From Insolitispirillum peregrinum (lineage in GTDB: Bacteria; Pseudomonadota; Alphaproteobacteria; Rhodospirillales; Rhodospirillaceae), in assembly GCF_042665255.1 (NCBI RefSeq), contig NZ_JBHTCD010000013.1: a stretch of DNA of 64,000 nt; one strand, 5' to 3'. How positions within the stretch are numbered: the first letter of the stretch is position 1; each line of letters begins with the position of its first letter. The notes below the pieces were generated by a model. The model saw nothing but the letters and a program-made list of their open reading frames with translations, did no database searches and was not told the DNA's origin. Shown here in pieces: positions 1 through 9,865 of the stretch. A program made the translations under genes and the position numbers.

Positions 1-196
1 ATCCAGACAAACGTCATCGGGGACGACAGGGCATCTCCGGCGGCCCCTCACGCAGGATCAGGACGAGAGAGGATATATAAAAAGGATATGTCTCTGATAA
101 TATCCCTTATAGGTAGTGTTATCGGGTTTCGTGCAGCCTGTCATCCGTGCGCCTGAAGATGTGGCTCAAAGGTCATGAACACGGCCATCAGGACAT
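1..196. other. intergenic left edge, no gene seen
   Basis: No convincing reading frame is present. A short AT-rich patch around 70-125 could belong to a promoter of a gene outside the window, but no paired -35/-10 elements stand out. Confidence 0.4.
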
Positions 197-234
197 GAAA
201 AAGCGGCCATCCCGAGTCGCTCGGGATGGCCGCT
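197..234 (-). terminator. intrinsic terminator of the LysE-type gene
   Basis: A perfect 15-bp stem (202-216 with 220-234) has a 3-nt loop. Read on the minus strand it is followed by a run of T from the aaaaa at 197-201. It lies about 30 bp beyond the stop codon of the minus-strand exporter gene. Confidence 0.85.
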
Positions 235-264
235 GATGTTTGTCCTGTCTGGGGGGCATTATCC

Positions 265-885
265 CTACCGGCTGGCCACCCACGCACCAACCCCGACCAG
301 CAACGCCCCCGAGGCCCGATTCAGCCGTCGCATGGCCTGCGGCGACTGCAACACCCGCCGCGCCCGGCTGGCCAGAAAGGCATAGGCGGCGCAGACCAGC
401 GTCAGCACCACCGCCACCACCGCCCCGGCCAGCACCAGTCCGGTGGGGGTGATGGTGTCGAGGTCGAGCAGGGTCGGCAGGATCGCCATGTAAAACAGGA
501 TCGCTTTCGGGTTGCTGAGAGTGACCGCCAGCCCGCTGGCCAGTGTCCCGAGGGCGCTGGGCCGTTGCAGGGCGCTGACCTCATCGTCGGACAGGCCAAC
601 TGCCGGGGCACGCCAGGCCTTCACCCCCATCCATGCCAGATACAGGCCACCGCCGATTTTCAGCACGATAAAGAAGTCGCCCATCATCTCGGCCACCATC
701 CCCAGCCCGGAGGCAGCCAGCGTCAGCCATAGCAAGTCACCGGCCACCAGACCGACGGTCAGCAGCATGGCGCTGCCAAAGCCGGTTGACAGGGCGCGGC
801 TGACCACGGCGAAGATGCCCGGCCCCGGCGAGGCTCCGAACAGGGCCATGGCAACCGCCAGTGACAGCAGGGTGGTGAAGGTCAT
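265..885 (-). CDS. LysE/RhtB-family amino-acid exporter
   Basis: Inner-membrane efflux protein of the LysE/RhtB family, which exports amino acids or related small metabolites; the substrate cannot be read from the sequence. The 206-residue product has the usual length and about six hydrophobic segments. The family signature GASPGPG is at residues 17-23 and SNPKA at 124-128. The start chosen is the ATG at 885, preceded by a GGAG ribosome-binding site. The open frame continues upstream to 1074, but that extension is a translated dispersed repeat and was rejected. The gene appears to be a single transcription unit ending at the hairpin at 197-234. Confidence 0.85.
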   Translation of the reverse strand: MTFTTLLSLAVAMALFGASPGPGIFAVVSRALSTGFGSAMLLTVGLVAGDLLWLTLAASGLGMVAEMMGDFFIVLKIGGGLYLAWMGVKAWRAPAVGLSDDEVSALQRPSALGTLASGLAVTLSNPKAILFYMAILPTLLDLDTITPTGLVLAGAVVAVVLTLVCAAYAFLASRARRVLQSPQAMRRLNRASGALLVGVGAWVASR

Positions 886-942
886 GGTGTAAACTCCGCA
901 ATTCCGGGCCAGAGCCCCAGGTGCGGGCTTTGGCCGTTTTTT

Positions 943-1003
943 TAGAGCATTGTGCGAAAAGTGGGAACCGGTTTTCGCAAAAACAATGCGACAAAACAAA
1001 AGG
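943..1003 (+). repeat. RIME-like intergenic repeat, module A
   Basis: This is one copy of a unit of about 62 bp that begins agcattgtgcgaaaag and contains the palindromic core gggaaccggttttcgc. Close copies lie at 34842-34965 (two in tandem) and, inverted, at 14507-14606; degraded copies lie at 11776-11875 and 45424-45470. It sits upstream of the LysE-type gene. The assignment to the RIME type rests on recognition of the gaaccggttttcgc core. Confidence 0.8.
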
Positions 1004-1059
1004 TTGGAGTAGTGTGCCTGCGTCAGGTCATAGGACACGACACAAAACAAAAAGATCAT

Positions 1060-1182
1060 GGAGCGCTGCTCCAAACCTCGCCGGGGCCTTTAGGCCCCAA
1101 ACGGGCTCGGGCGGTAGCCCGCTCTTGTTTCCTTACTGTCGTGTACTCTGGCGTCCGGTTCAACGCACGCTGCTCTGGTCTG
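1060..1182. repeat. palindromic repeat (family B) plus half of RIME-like module
   Basis: Three hairpin-forming stretches follow one another: ggagcgctgctcc (1060-1072), a ggggcct/aggcccc stem (1083-1098) and gggct/agccc (103-120 of the same kilobase). Relatives occur at 22939-23036 and 28076-28122. At 1147-1180 there is a half copy of the second RIME-like module ending in gcacgctgctctggtct, which lies directly beside the stop codon of the acetoacetyl-CoA synthetase gene at 1183. Confidence 0.65.
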
Positions 1183-3144
<1,962 letters not shown>

Positions 3145-3226
3145 GAAAGGGGCCTCCCTGATGAGGATGGTGCGTCGGTCTGTGCCGACCTCTGCCCAGT
3201 GTGCCCGAGACGCGGGTTGTTTCAAA

Positions 3227-3250
3227 CAGAAACAGGGGGGTGGTGCCCCC
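3227..3250 (-). terminator. probable terminator of the Zorya operon
   Basis: A GC-rich stem of G and C runs (235-240 with 245-250) is followed, reading on the minus strand, by ctgtttctgttt. It lies 20-40 bp beyond the zorE stop codon. Confidence 0.55.
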
Positions 3251-3268
3251 TTCTTGGGGAGGTGTGTT

Positions 3269-4417
3269 TTAATTTTTCCGCCAGAAGGCTTGCCGCTTGG
3301 GGGAGAATTTGAAGCCTAGTTTTTCAAGAGCTGGCGCTGCAGGGTGGTTTGATGTCTTCACCATTACCCATACACACCCGCCTTCTTTCCGTAGATCCTG
3401 TATTCTCAATTTATGTGCTCGTGCGAGAGTGTTGGCAGCCTCCACCCATGTTGTAGTCGGTGAAGATACTGTTCTGGAGGGAGGGGGATTTGCTTTCGGG
3501 GGGGCACCGATAGATGATGGCTTTGATGAATTAGGTGGTGTTTTCGCTACAGTTGTTCCGATTGAAGGTCTTGTTTTTATAAACTCCGCGTAATCTGGCA
3601 TATTCTTTATGTGAGCATGGTTGAACTGGTTTGCATGGCAGGCTATGCAGAGAATGGAGATATTCTCTTGTCGGTTGTCATTTTTTTGACCGTTTTGGTG
3701 GTGTGCGTGTAGAAATTTTTGGTGATTTCTAAGGTTGATTCCACAGTCTTCGCAAATATAGTTACGCTCATTTTTTATTCTCTTTGCGATGATGGTGAAA
3801 TCTTCAGAGTATTTATTGATTGGCGCATTTTCTGAAGTGTGCGTTGGTGCTCTGGTGATCAATGTTTTTCCATAGACCTCGAAGAATCGGGAAATCCTGA
3901 AGCGACCAACGATTTCGAGGCGAGTATTTTTCTGCAATGAAGGACTGAAGTCATCCCACTGTAATTTTTTCAGACAATTCTGGCAGACTGGGAGCTTTTC
4001 TGTGACGTGTTTGGGAGAGCTATCCCATTTGTTCGCTTGCATAATGTTGAGTGCGAACAGGCCATCATCGCGGGTTGCGACCACATAACGTTCCAAGCGT
4101 TTGTGTGTCCGCATGTCCTCGAGGGTGGAGCAATCGGCAATATGAAAGCGAGGCAGGACAGGCTGCTCTCCAGCCCGGTAATAGGCAATGTCCCGAATGT
4201 AAAGAATGACGCGGCTGTTTTTGTATGCGAGCGTCCCATCAGGTAAGGTTTCCACGTCAACGAGTCGGACATCGATACCCACCGTAATCAGGCGATCGAT
4301 TTCACCCTCGGTCAGGGGATCCCGGTTGACTGCTGCGGTAAACTCCCCCAGAGGGGCGCCCATGAGTTGGCGCAAGGCGTTGAGCTGGGAATCCTTGGTA
4401 AAATCCGGAAGTTTCAT
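3269..4417 (-). CDS. zorE: Zorya effector, HNH endonuclease ZorE
   Basis: Probable DNA-nicking effector of a type II Zorya antiphage system. The 382-residue product carries an HNH zinc-finger nuclease: C222-x2-C225 (YICEDCG), the HAHHQNG core at 237-243, an Asn near 248-252 and C257-x2-C260-H261. A further CxxC pair lies at 145-148. The last 35 residues form a small terminal domain ending FKFSPKRQAFWRKN, a type of ending seen in some mobile-element proteins. The gene overlaps zorB by 4 nt (ATGA), so the two are translationally coupled. Codon and base use are much AT-richer than in the flanking chromosome, which suggests transfer. The family call rests on the HNH domain together with the zorA and zorB neighbours. 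A 26-nt piece of its 3' end recurs at 6966-6991. Confidence 0.82.
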   Translation of the reverse strand: MKLPDFTKDSQLNALRQLMGAPLGEFTAAVNRDPLTEGEIDRLITVGIDVRLVDVETLPDGTLAYKNSRVILYIRDIAYYRAGEQPVLPRFHIADCSTLEDMRTHKRLERYVVATRDDGLFALNIMQANKWDSSPKHVTEKLPVCQNCLKKLQWDDFSPSLQKNTRLEIVGRFRISRFFEVYGKTLITRAPTHTSENAPINKYSEDFTIIAKRIKNERNYICEDCGINLRNHQKFLHAHHQNGQKNDNRQENISILCIACHANQFNHAHIKNMPDYAEFIKTRPSIGTTVAKTPPNSSKPSSIGAPPKANPPPSRTVSSPTTTWVEAANTLARAHKLRIQDLRKEGGCVWVMVKTSNHPAAPALEKLGFKFSPKRQAFWRKN

Positions 4418-5121
4418 TTTGTGGCTTCGATGATGGTTGCAATTCTGGCATCAGCGTCGGTACGAATTTTGAATTCTACTCTCTGAGAGCGTGCAGCATT
4501 CTCTTTGCCATCACTTCCGATGATGAGTTTGGAGGATGACAGGCCATTGGCGGTCAGAGATCGGCGAAGCCAGGCCTGCTCACTGCGAACCTGCGGTAAC
4601 TGCAGGACGTATTGGAGGGTTGACCGTGTACGCGATTGTGAGAGCTCCATATTTTTAAAGTAGGCGTCTTCTGTGCCAACCCCTTGCCCCCATGTACTTG
4701 ATGTGTGTCCCTCGACACGGATTTCCGTCACGGAATTGCGGTATTTGTCAGAAGCGAGAATGGCGATATAGCGAGGGAAAAAATCGTTCAGAATCGCCGT
4801 GAATTTGGGCTTTAGGTGAGATGAGCCGGTATCAAACAGCACATCCGGTTCGGTAAAACGCAGAGTTAGGTCTGCATCCAGTTCGGCCCCCCATCGGGCG
4901 AGGTCTTTATGGAATTCAGCATCAAGGTCGTTATAAAGATCCGAACGGAGTTGATCATAGATGATGGCAACTTCTTTGATCTTTTCAGAGTCTGCTTCGA
5001 CCTTGACCATGAAGGCGATGGCCAACAACATGAAGAACATCATCAGACCGGTCATCAGATCGCTGAGCGGGATCCAGTGATCTTCCTGTTCGTGAAAAGG
5101 GTGCTGCTTATCTCTTCGCAT
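4414..5121 (-). CDS. zorB: Zorya motor protein ZorB (MotB/OmpA-like)
   Basis: Peptidoglycan-anchored partner of the ZorA channel. The 235-residue product has one N-terminal transmembrane helix (about residues 17-39) with the ion-carrying aspartate in the LSDLMTGLMMFF stretch (D21), as in MotB. A periplasmic OmpA-like peptidoglycan-binding domain follows; its signature includes RVEGHTSS and the later ELSQSRTRS segment near residues 135-165. It lies 4 nt downstream of zorA and overlaps zorE by 4 nt, so the three genes form one operon. No flagellar or Tol genes are nearby, which argues against a chromosomal motAB or tolQR role. Confidence 0.88.
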   Translation of the reverse strand: MRRDKQHPFHEQEDHWIPLSDLMTGLMMFFMLLAIAFMVKVEADSEKIKEVAIIYDQLRSDLYNDLDAEFHKDLARWGAELDADLTLRFTEPDVLFDTGSSHLKPKFTAILNDFFPRYIAILASDKYRNSVTEIRVEGHTSSTWGQGVGTEDAYFKNMELSQSRTRSTLQYVLQLPQVRSEQAWLRRSLTANGLSSSKLIIGSDGKENAARSQRVEFKIRTDADARIATIIEATK

Positions 5122-5125
5122 AATT

Positions 5126-6640
5126 TCAGACTCTGCCTACCGCAACCAGTTCGCGGAGTCGCTCTGTTAATGGGCTATAGTCATTAACAAATTGCTTGGA
5201 TAAAGCTGTGAGCTGGCTGCCGAGTGTACTGAGTGATTTTGTCAGCTCTGCCTGAAGGGCGTTTTCAAGGTTGGTGACTTGCTCCTTCGTCTTACTGATC
5301 ATTTCCTGTACTTGGTCATTAAAACCTTCGTTGGCAGCCGTGACTCCTTCATTCAATGTTTTCTGAATATCTATTAAGGCTGCTTTTTGTGCTGTGGCGT
5401 GATCATGAGTGGCCTTAAGCATGGCGTCATTGGCGGCAGTAATGCCATCCGAGAGCATTTTTTGCCCGTCAGTGAGCGTCGACTTCAGAGAGGCTGCAGT
5501 GTCATGTGTTGCACGCACCATCACTTCACTCGCGCTGAGCGAGTTGTCATGAATCTGGTTGGCACATTTGAGCACTGTTGTTTCGACGGTCTTCAACGAA
5601 TGCTCAAGCGCGCGAAGCTGTTCGGATGCACCATTGATCACATCGGTGACTGTTGTACGCATGCTCTCAACGCCGATGCGAGTGGCAGAGGTAATGTCAT
5701 CATGAGCTTGCTTGCTTGAGTGAGCAATTTGTGCAGCGAAGTCAACGATACGAGCCTCGACTTCCGGTAAGCTGCGTGAGGCGGAGACAAACAGCTCGCC
5801 CAATGCCGTCATGCTGCTTTGCAATGATGTTCTTTGAATTTCAATGGCCTGCAGCAATGTTTCCAAATCATGAGCTGTCTGGGTATAGCGCTCTGCGTTG
5901 CTGACCACGCTTTCAAAGCGAACGGATGCCTGCTCCAGTGATTTTGTATTGCGTTCCTGTAGGGCGATCATTTCTCCCATTTGCTCCCGATAGCACTGCT
6001 GCCATACGAGGATGTCGCTGACCGCGGCATTGAGCTGTTTGAAATTTTCACCAAATTGTTCATTAATTTTGCTGTTGAAGTCCCTCATAACGGCTTCCAA
6101 GGCTTCGATAAGAGCTCTGGAGTTATTTTCTGCCATGGTTTGAGTGAAATCTTCGATGACCTTGCGGACCCGATCAAGCCGATCGTTGCTTTCCTGACGC
6201 CCAAGCTTGAGCTGGGTTATCAGGGTTGAGTCATCCTCTCCCGCCAGGCATTGCTGGATGGAGATCAGATGAGCGGCCAGATCATCAATTGTGCTGCCTT
6301 CCGGATGGGTTGTATCGCCTTTTTGATGAGGAATACCTTGGATAGCGACCCGCAGCTTGACCGTTAGAGCCGCTCCTATGCCGAAGACGGAGGCCCAAAA
6401 TGCAGTACGCAGACCATCCAGCAAGGCGGGAATGCTGGCTTGCACGTTTTTGGCATCGAAATGCAGTAGGCCAAGGGCAATGCCAACGAAGGTTGCGAGA
6501 ATGCCTATGGTTGCGAAGATTGATGGGGCCAGGGTGGCAGAGCGGGCATTATATTTTAAAGCGTGTATGTATGCGCATGAGAGAATGATGAGTAAAATAG
6601 CAGTGGTTGTTTCAGGCGGAAGTATGTGTAGCAGATCCAT
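5126..6640 (-). CDS. zorA: Zorya motor protein ZorA (MotA-like with long cytoplasmic tail)
   Basis: Proton-channel subunit of the Zorya membrane sensor. Residues 1-100 hold about three transmembrane segments, including the MotA/TolQ/ExbB-type core (FATIGILATFVGIALGLL at 42-59, and DGLRTAFWASVFGIGAA at 75-91). From about residue 115 to the end of the 504-residue protein there is a long polar helical tail, matching the intracellular tail typical of ZorA. The tail contains a recognisable 33-residue repeat (376-408 and 409-441, each with ATHD near the start and a TAAN near the end). The start ATG at 6640 has a GGAG site about 6 nt upstream. The gene is first in the zorA-zorB-zorE operon and is strikingly AT-rich compared with the chromosome. 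Confidence 0.9.
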   Translation of the reverse strand: MDLLHILPPETTTAILLIILSCAYIHALKYNARSATLAPSIFATIGILATFVGIALGLLHFDAKNVQASIPALLDGLRTAFWASVFGIGAALTVKLRVAIQGIPHQKGDTTHPEGSTIDDLAAHLISIQQCLAGEDDSTLITQLKLGRQESNDRLDRVRKVIEDFTQTMAENNSRALIEALEAVMRDFNSKINEQFGENFKQLNAAVSDILVWQQCYREQMGEMIALQERNTKSLEQASVRFESVVSNAERYTQTAHDLETLLQAIEIQRTSLQSSMTALGELFVSASRSLPEVEARIVDFAAQIAHSSKQAHDDITSATRIGVESMRTTVTDVINGASEQLRALEHSLKTVETTVLKCANQIHDNSLSASEVMVRATHDTAASLKSTLTDGQKMLSDGITAANDAMLKATHDHATAQKAALIDIQKTLNEGVTAANEGFNDQVQEMISKTKEQVTNLENALQAELTKSLSTLGSQLTALSKQFVNDYSPLTERLRELVAVGRV

Positions 6641-6830
6641 AGGAACTCCAAAACGCTAATGGGTTGGGTGGGTAATCGTGCCCTCCTTATCGGTTGTATA
6701 ATAATCAGGTTTCGGCATAAATAAATATCAGGTTGTGTATTAATGTGTATTAATACTCGTGATTTTGGCCGAAGCACATTTCAGCCTACGCATTGAGGCT
6801 TGTGGAGTGGCTACGAGAGGGGCACTAAAG
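6641..6830 (-). promoter_or_regulatory. AT-rich zorA upstream region with tandem 10-mer
   Basis: The region ahead of zorA is AT-rich and holds a perfect tandem direct repeat of tgtgtattaa (6734-6743 and 6744-6753), about 95 bp upstream of the start codon. Such a repeat could be an operator or part of the promoter. No confident -35/-10 pair was assigned. Confidence 0.35.
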
Positions 6831-7049
6831 TCAGCAAAACGCACACCCCGGCTTGGTCTCCAGTTTCTTCAGCACCATCGCCAGCGGGCAAAAGCCGGTG
6901 AAGGCTGCTTGGGTCATGTTCAGGCCGACAAAGGCGGTCAGGATGGCACAGAATTCCCACAACAGCCGCCAGAAGGCTTGCCGCTTGGGGGCGTATTCCC
7001 GTGGCAAGCCACTCCGGCTGGACTGGTTGACGGACCAGCCAGGTATCAT
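6831..7049 (-). pseudogene. in-frame chimeric ORF made of zorE, aacS and DUF2892 fragments
   Basis: This 72-codon open frame overlaps the stop of the upstream PLD gene by ATGA. It is a mosaic. Positions 6966-6991 equal the zorE 3' end (3278-3303, 26 nt exact); 6947-6974 equal an internal piece of aacS (2970-2997, 28 nt exact); 6836-6942 match the DUF2892 gene at 15708-15814 with 102 of 107 identical. All three pieces keep the strand and reading frame they have in their source genes. The middle of the product (LLWEFCAILTAFVGLNMTQ) is hydrophobic, so it could be a small membrane peptide. It is classed as a pseudogene because it looks like recombination debris; expression is unknown. Confidence 0.6.
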
Positions 7050-8392
7050 TCGTCATCGTCGGGATACATGTAGACAAAGGCATCCAGCAGGGCAGCCCGC
7101 ATGGTCCAGATGAGTTTTTCTTCCGGATCATCTGGTTCCGGTACATCAAACCAGGGCTGCTCGGCAACCCACTCGAGGAGGCGTTTATAATTCCTGGGTG
7201 TTCCAAGCGCCGTTTTTGGCAGACCGCTGAGTGTAGCCAAGCCCTTTATCGATTGGCTGTTCACTGACACGGCGGCATCTGGCCGCATCAGCGTAATCAG
7301 CCGTGTGGCGACGCCATGCTTGAAGCGTTCGATATCACTGATGGTCGAGAGCGCTTGCGCGGCGTCAGCTGGCAAGTTTTCTGATGTTTCCAGCGACAGG
7401 ATCGCATTTTGAATGACCGTCCTTACCGCGTCGTCTTTTCTGAAGCTGCTCATGGCTTTCGCCGCGCCCTTCATGGAGCCGAGCAGCCCATAGCCGGTCT
7501 GTCCTCCCGGGTCATCGTCACCCATGATGATGGAGATTTCCTGCCCGGAAAATTTCTGCCAATCCCTGCTGCCAAGAAGCATGTTTCCGGCCGCAATCGT
7601 GTTGGTGTAGCTTCTGGCCTCTCCGAACACCGAGAAGTGCGATTGCTGCTCGAGCCAGTAGGCATCGCACGCTTTCAGCGCCGCGACGTAACCCGGCCAA
7701 TCCCGGACCCGTCCATTTGCAATCAGATGGAAGGGGTGATGTGACGGTGCCCCGACTGTCGGTGCCTGATGTCCCCAATTCAGCTCTGCCGGGTTCCACG
7801 CCTTGATGTAATCGTCCATGGCCGATGACGTGTCGTCGGGCAAGGATTGCCACAGCTCATCGAACCAGGATTTGGCACTGCCGTCGTCGATGAACTCGTG
7901 AATGGCCTCGTCATTCAGGCTAAAACCCCGCGCCGTCAGGTTTGCGCTGCCGATCCAGCAGATGGAGTGATCTCTGTTTACGAACCGATAGAACTTGGGG
8001 TGAAAGATTCCTCGCTCCCCCTTGGTAACCTTGAGGTGGCAGGACTCTGATAACTGACGCAACGCGACCGGGTTCGTAATGTTGTCCGAGATCCCAACAA
8101 TGATGCGCGGCTTTTCCCTGGCTGTTCTGGCGAACTTTAGAACGTCCATCAGGGCAGGTGAGGGTGTTGCCCAGGCTACGGCGATTTCCAGGCTGTCAGC
8201 TGACACAAGATGCCGCCGTAAACCTGTCAGGAGATCTCGCTTTCCGAGAATCATCTCATCACTTCCCCAAATATCGTTTAAATCCGGCCAATCACCCTTT
8301 TCATGGTCGGCGTCGATCTCTTCCAGTGGGTGATCTGTGCCTGACGGTGACATGGATGGTGGAGGGTACAGAGAATCATTGGTACATGGCAA
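7046..8392 (-). CDS. phospholipase-D-fold nuclease-like protein
   Basis: Probable nuclease-type protein of the phospholipase D superfamily, 448 residues. One HKD-type motif is visible: H131-x-K133 (IFHPKFYRF) followed by GSANLT at 148-153. A single motif suggests a dimeric active site, as in BfiI or Nuc nucleases. The rest of the protein (about 170-448) has no domain I recognise and ends in an acidic tail. The frame begins with TTG at 8392; an ATG at 8353 is an alternative, and neither has an ideal ribosome-binding site. It diverges from the Dcm-type methylase gene, so it may belong to the restriction module or be a separate defence gene. Its 3' end overlaps the chimeric ORF by 4 nt. Confidence 0.7.
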   Translation of the reverse strand: MPCTNDSLYPPPSMSPSGTDHPLEEIDADHEKGDWPDLNDIWGSDEMILGKRDLLTGLRRHLVSADSLEIAVAWATPSPALMDVLKFARTAREKPRIIVGISDNITNPVALRQLSESCHLKVTKGERGIFHPKFYRFVNRDHSICWIGSANLTARGFSLNDEAIHEFIDDGSAKSWFDELWQSLPDDTSSAMDDYIKAWNPAELNWGHQAPTVGAPSHHPFHLIANGRVRDWPGYVAALKACDAYWLEQQSHFSVFGEARSYTNTIAAGNMLLGSRDWQKFSGQEISIIMGDDDPGGQTGYGLLGSMKGAAKAMSSFRKDDAVRTVIQNAILSLETSENLPADAAQALSTISDIERFKHGVATRLITLMRPDAAVSVNSQSIKGLATLSGLPKTALGTPRNYKRLLEWVAEQPWFDVPEPDDPEEKLIWTMRAALLDAFVYMYPDDDE

Positions 8393-8446
8393 GAATGGAC
8401 TGCTTCCATCGGTAGTCTATGTATATCGTTACTCTCTGATAGGATG

Positions 8447-8478
8447 GACTCCTGGTTTTTTCAGCACTATCGCTACCG
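8447..8478 (-). pseudogene. possible relic of a DUF2892 gene 3' end
   Basis: On the minus strand this stretch would encode LPVAIVLKKPGVHP, resembling CPLAMVLKKLGAKPG of the intact DUF2892 protein at 15703-15909. Over the best 24 nt, 20 are identical. With the clearer copy at 6836-6942 it would bracket the PLD gene in the same orientation. The match is short and could be chance. Confidence 0.3.
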
Positions 8479-8533
8479 GGAGGGAGGCAGGGCTGTGCAA
8501 TGCGTAAAGGATGAAAGGCTTGCAGATACCTCC

Positions 8534-9865
8534 ATGATGGAACAAAATGAGGACGAATTGTCCGCATATAGTCCTGGTAACAGTGAGCCCGATGTGAGCC
8601 TTTTTGATAAAAATCCTGCTGAAACAATGGCGATGCTGAAGCAGGCCCGGCGTACCAAATCCCAGGCGGTCTTGGCCGGTGACCTCGGTGTGGACGTCAG
8701 GACCATTCGCCGCTGGGAAAGTGGTGCCAGTGAACCTCCGGCTTACATCAGCCTGGCGCTGAAGCAGTTGCTTCCCCCGATGCTGCCCTTTGACAAGGCT
8801 CCTCCGGCTTTCAGGTTCATCGATCTGTTTGCCGGAATTGGGGGAATCCGGCAGGCCTTCGAGCAGATTGGCGGAAAGTGCGTCTTTACCAGCGAGTGGG
8901 ATTCCTACGCCCAGAAGACCTATCGTGAAAACCATGCCCATGATGCACATGAGCTGAATGGAGACATCACCCAGGTTCCGGCATCCGCAATTCCGGACCA
9001 CGATGTACTTCTGGCAGGTTTCCCCTGCCAGCCTTTTTCCATTGCCGGAGTATCAAAAAAGAAGGCGCTCGGGCGGGCGCACGGCTTTCAGGATGAAACG
9101 CAGGGAACGCTGTTTTTTGACGTTGCCCGCATCATTGACGAAAAACGGCCACGAGCGTTCCTGCTTGAAAACGTGAAGAACCTTTTGTCGCACGACAAGG
9201 GGCATACGTTCGAGGTGATCCGGCGAACCTTGCAGGACGAATTGGGCTATCAGATTCATTGTCGCGTTATCGACGGAGCCCATTTTACCCCCCAGCATCG
9301 TGAACGCATCCTGATTGCCGGTTTCCGTGAGCCGATGGCCTTTGACTGGAATGCGCTTCCCCTGCCACCGAAGGGCCAGCGTCGTCTGGGGGACATTCTG
9401 CACCGGACCGACGGCACCGAACCTGTGTTGCCGTGGGATGGGGAACGGTTCTTTGATCATTCCGCCTGCAAGGTGCAGGACAAATATACCCTGACCCCCA
9501 AGCTGTGGGCCTACCTCCAGGCCTATGCTGAAAAACACCGGGCGAAGGGAAACGGTTTCGGGTTCGGTCTGGTCGGCCCTGACAGCGTGACCCGGACCCT
9601 GTCGGCGCGATACTACAAGGATGGCTCGGAAATTCTGGTGTCCCGGGGGGACGGAAACAATCCCCGCCGCCTGACGCCGCGCGAGTGTGCCCGGTTGATG
9701 GGGTTCGATGACACCTTCAGAATTCCTGTGTCCGACACCAGGGCCTACAAGCAGTTCGGGAATTCGGTGGTTGTGGGGGTCATGCTGCATGCGGCGCAAC
9801 TGATGAGTCCGTTTTTGAGCGGGACTATCCCGTCCGGGGTGCCTTTACGTGCTGCTTCCGTGTGA
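8534..9865 (+). CDS. DNA (cytosine-5)-methyltransferase, Dcm/M.EcoRII type
   Basis: Methylates the inner cytosine of a site predicted to be CCWGG. All core motifs are visible: IDLFAGIGG (motif I), the catalytic GFPCQPFS (IV), ENVKN (VI), QHRERI (VIII), RRLTPRECARLMGF (IX) and FGNSVVVG (X). The variable region contains KGNGFGFGLV and RTLSARYYKDGSEIL, which I recognise from Dcm and M.EcoRII, so the specificity call is fairly firm. Ahead of the catalytic domain is an XRE-like helix-turn-helix (QAVLAGDLGVDVRTIRRW); M.EcoRII is known to repress its own gene, so autoregulation is plausible. The start is uncertain: ATG 8534 is used here (443 residues), and ATG 8444 would give 473. The stop overlaps vsr. 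Confidence 0.92.
   Translation: MMEQNEDELSAYSPGNSEPDVSLFDKNPAETMAMLKQARRTKSQAVLAGDLGVDVRTIRRWESGASEPPAYISLALKQLLPPMLPFDKAPPAFRFIDLFAGIGGIRQAFEQIGGKCVFTSEWDSYAQKTYRENHAHDAHELNGDITQVPASAIPDHDVLLAGFPCQPFSIAGVSKKKALGRAHGFQDETQGTLFFDVARIIDEKRPRAFLLENVKNLLSHDKGHTFEVIRRTLQDELGYQIHCRVIDGAHFTPQHRERILIAGFREPMAFDWNALPLPPKGQRRLGDILHRTDGTEPVLPWDGERFFDHSACKVQDKYTLTPKLWAYLQAYAEKHRAKGNGFGFGLVGPDSVTRTLSARYYKDGSEILVSRGDGNNPRRLTPRECARLMGFDDTFRIPVSDTRAYKQFGNSVVVGVMLHAAQLMSPFLSGTIPSGVPLRAASV

Noticed and set aside
886..1074. N-terminal extension of the LysE-type protein
   Set aside because: The extension is a translation of a RIME-like repeat, and the ATG at 885 has a ribosome-binding site and the family N-terminus.
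4414..6640. flagellar motor genes motA and motB
   Set aside because: The ZorA-like tail is far longer than MotA's cytoplasmic part, the HNH gene is coupled to the pair, and no flagellar genes are nearby.
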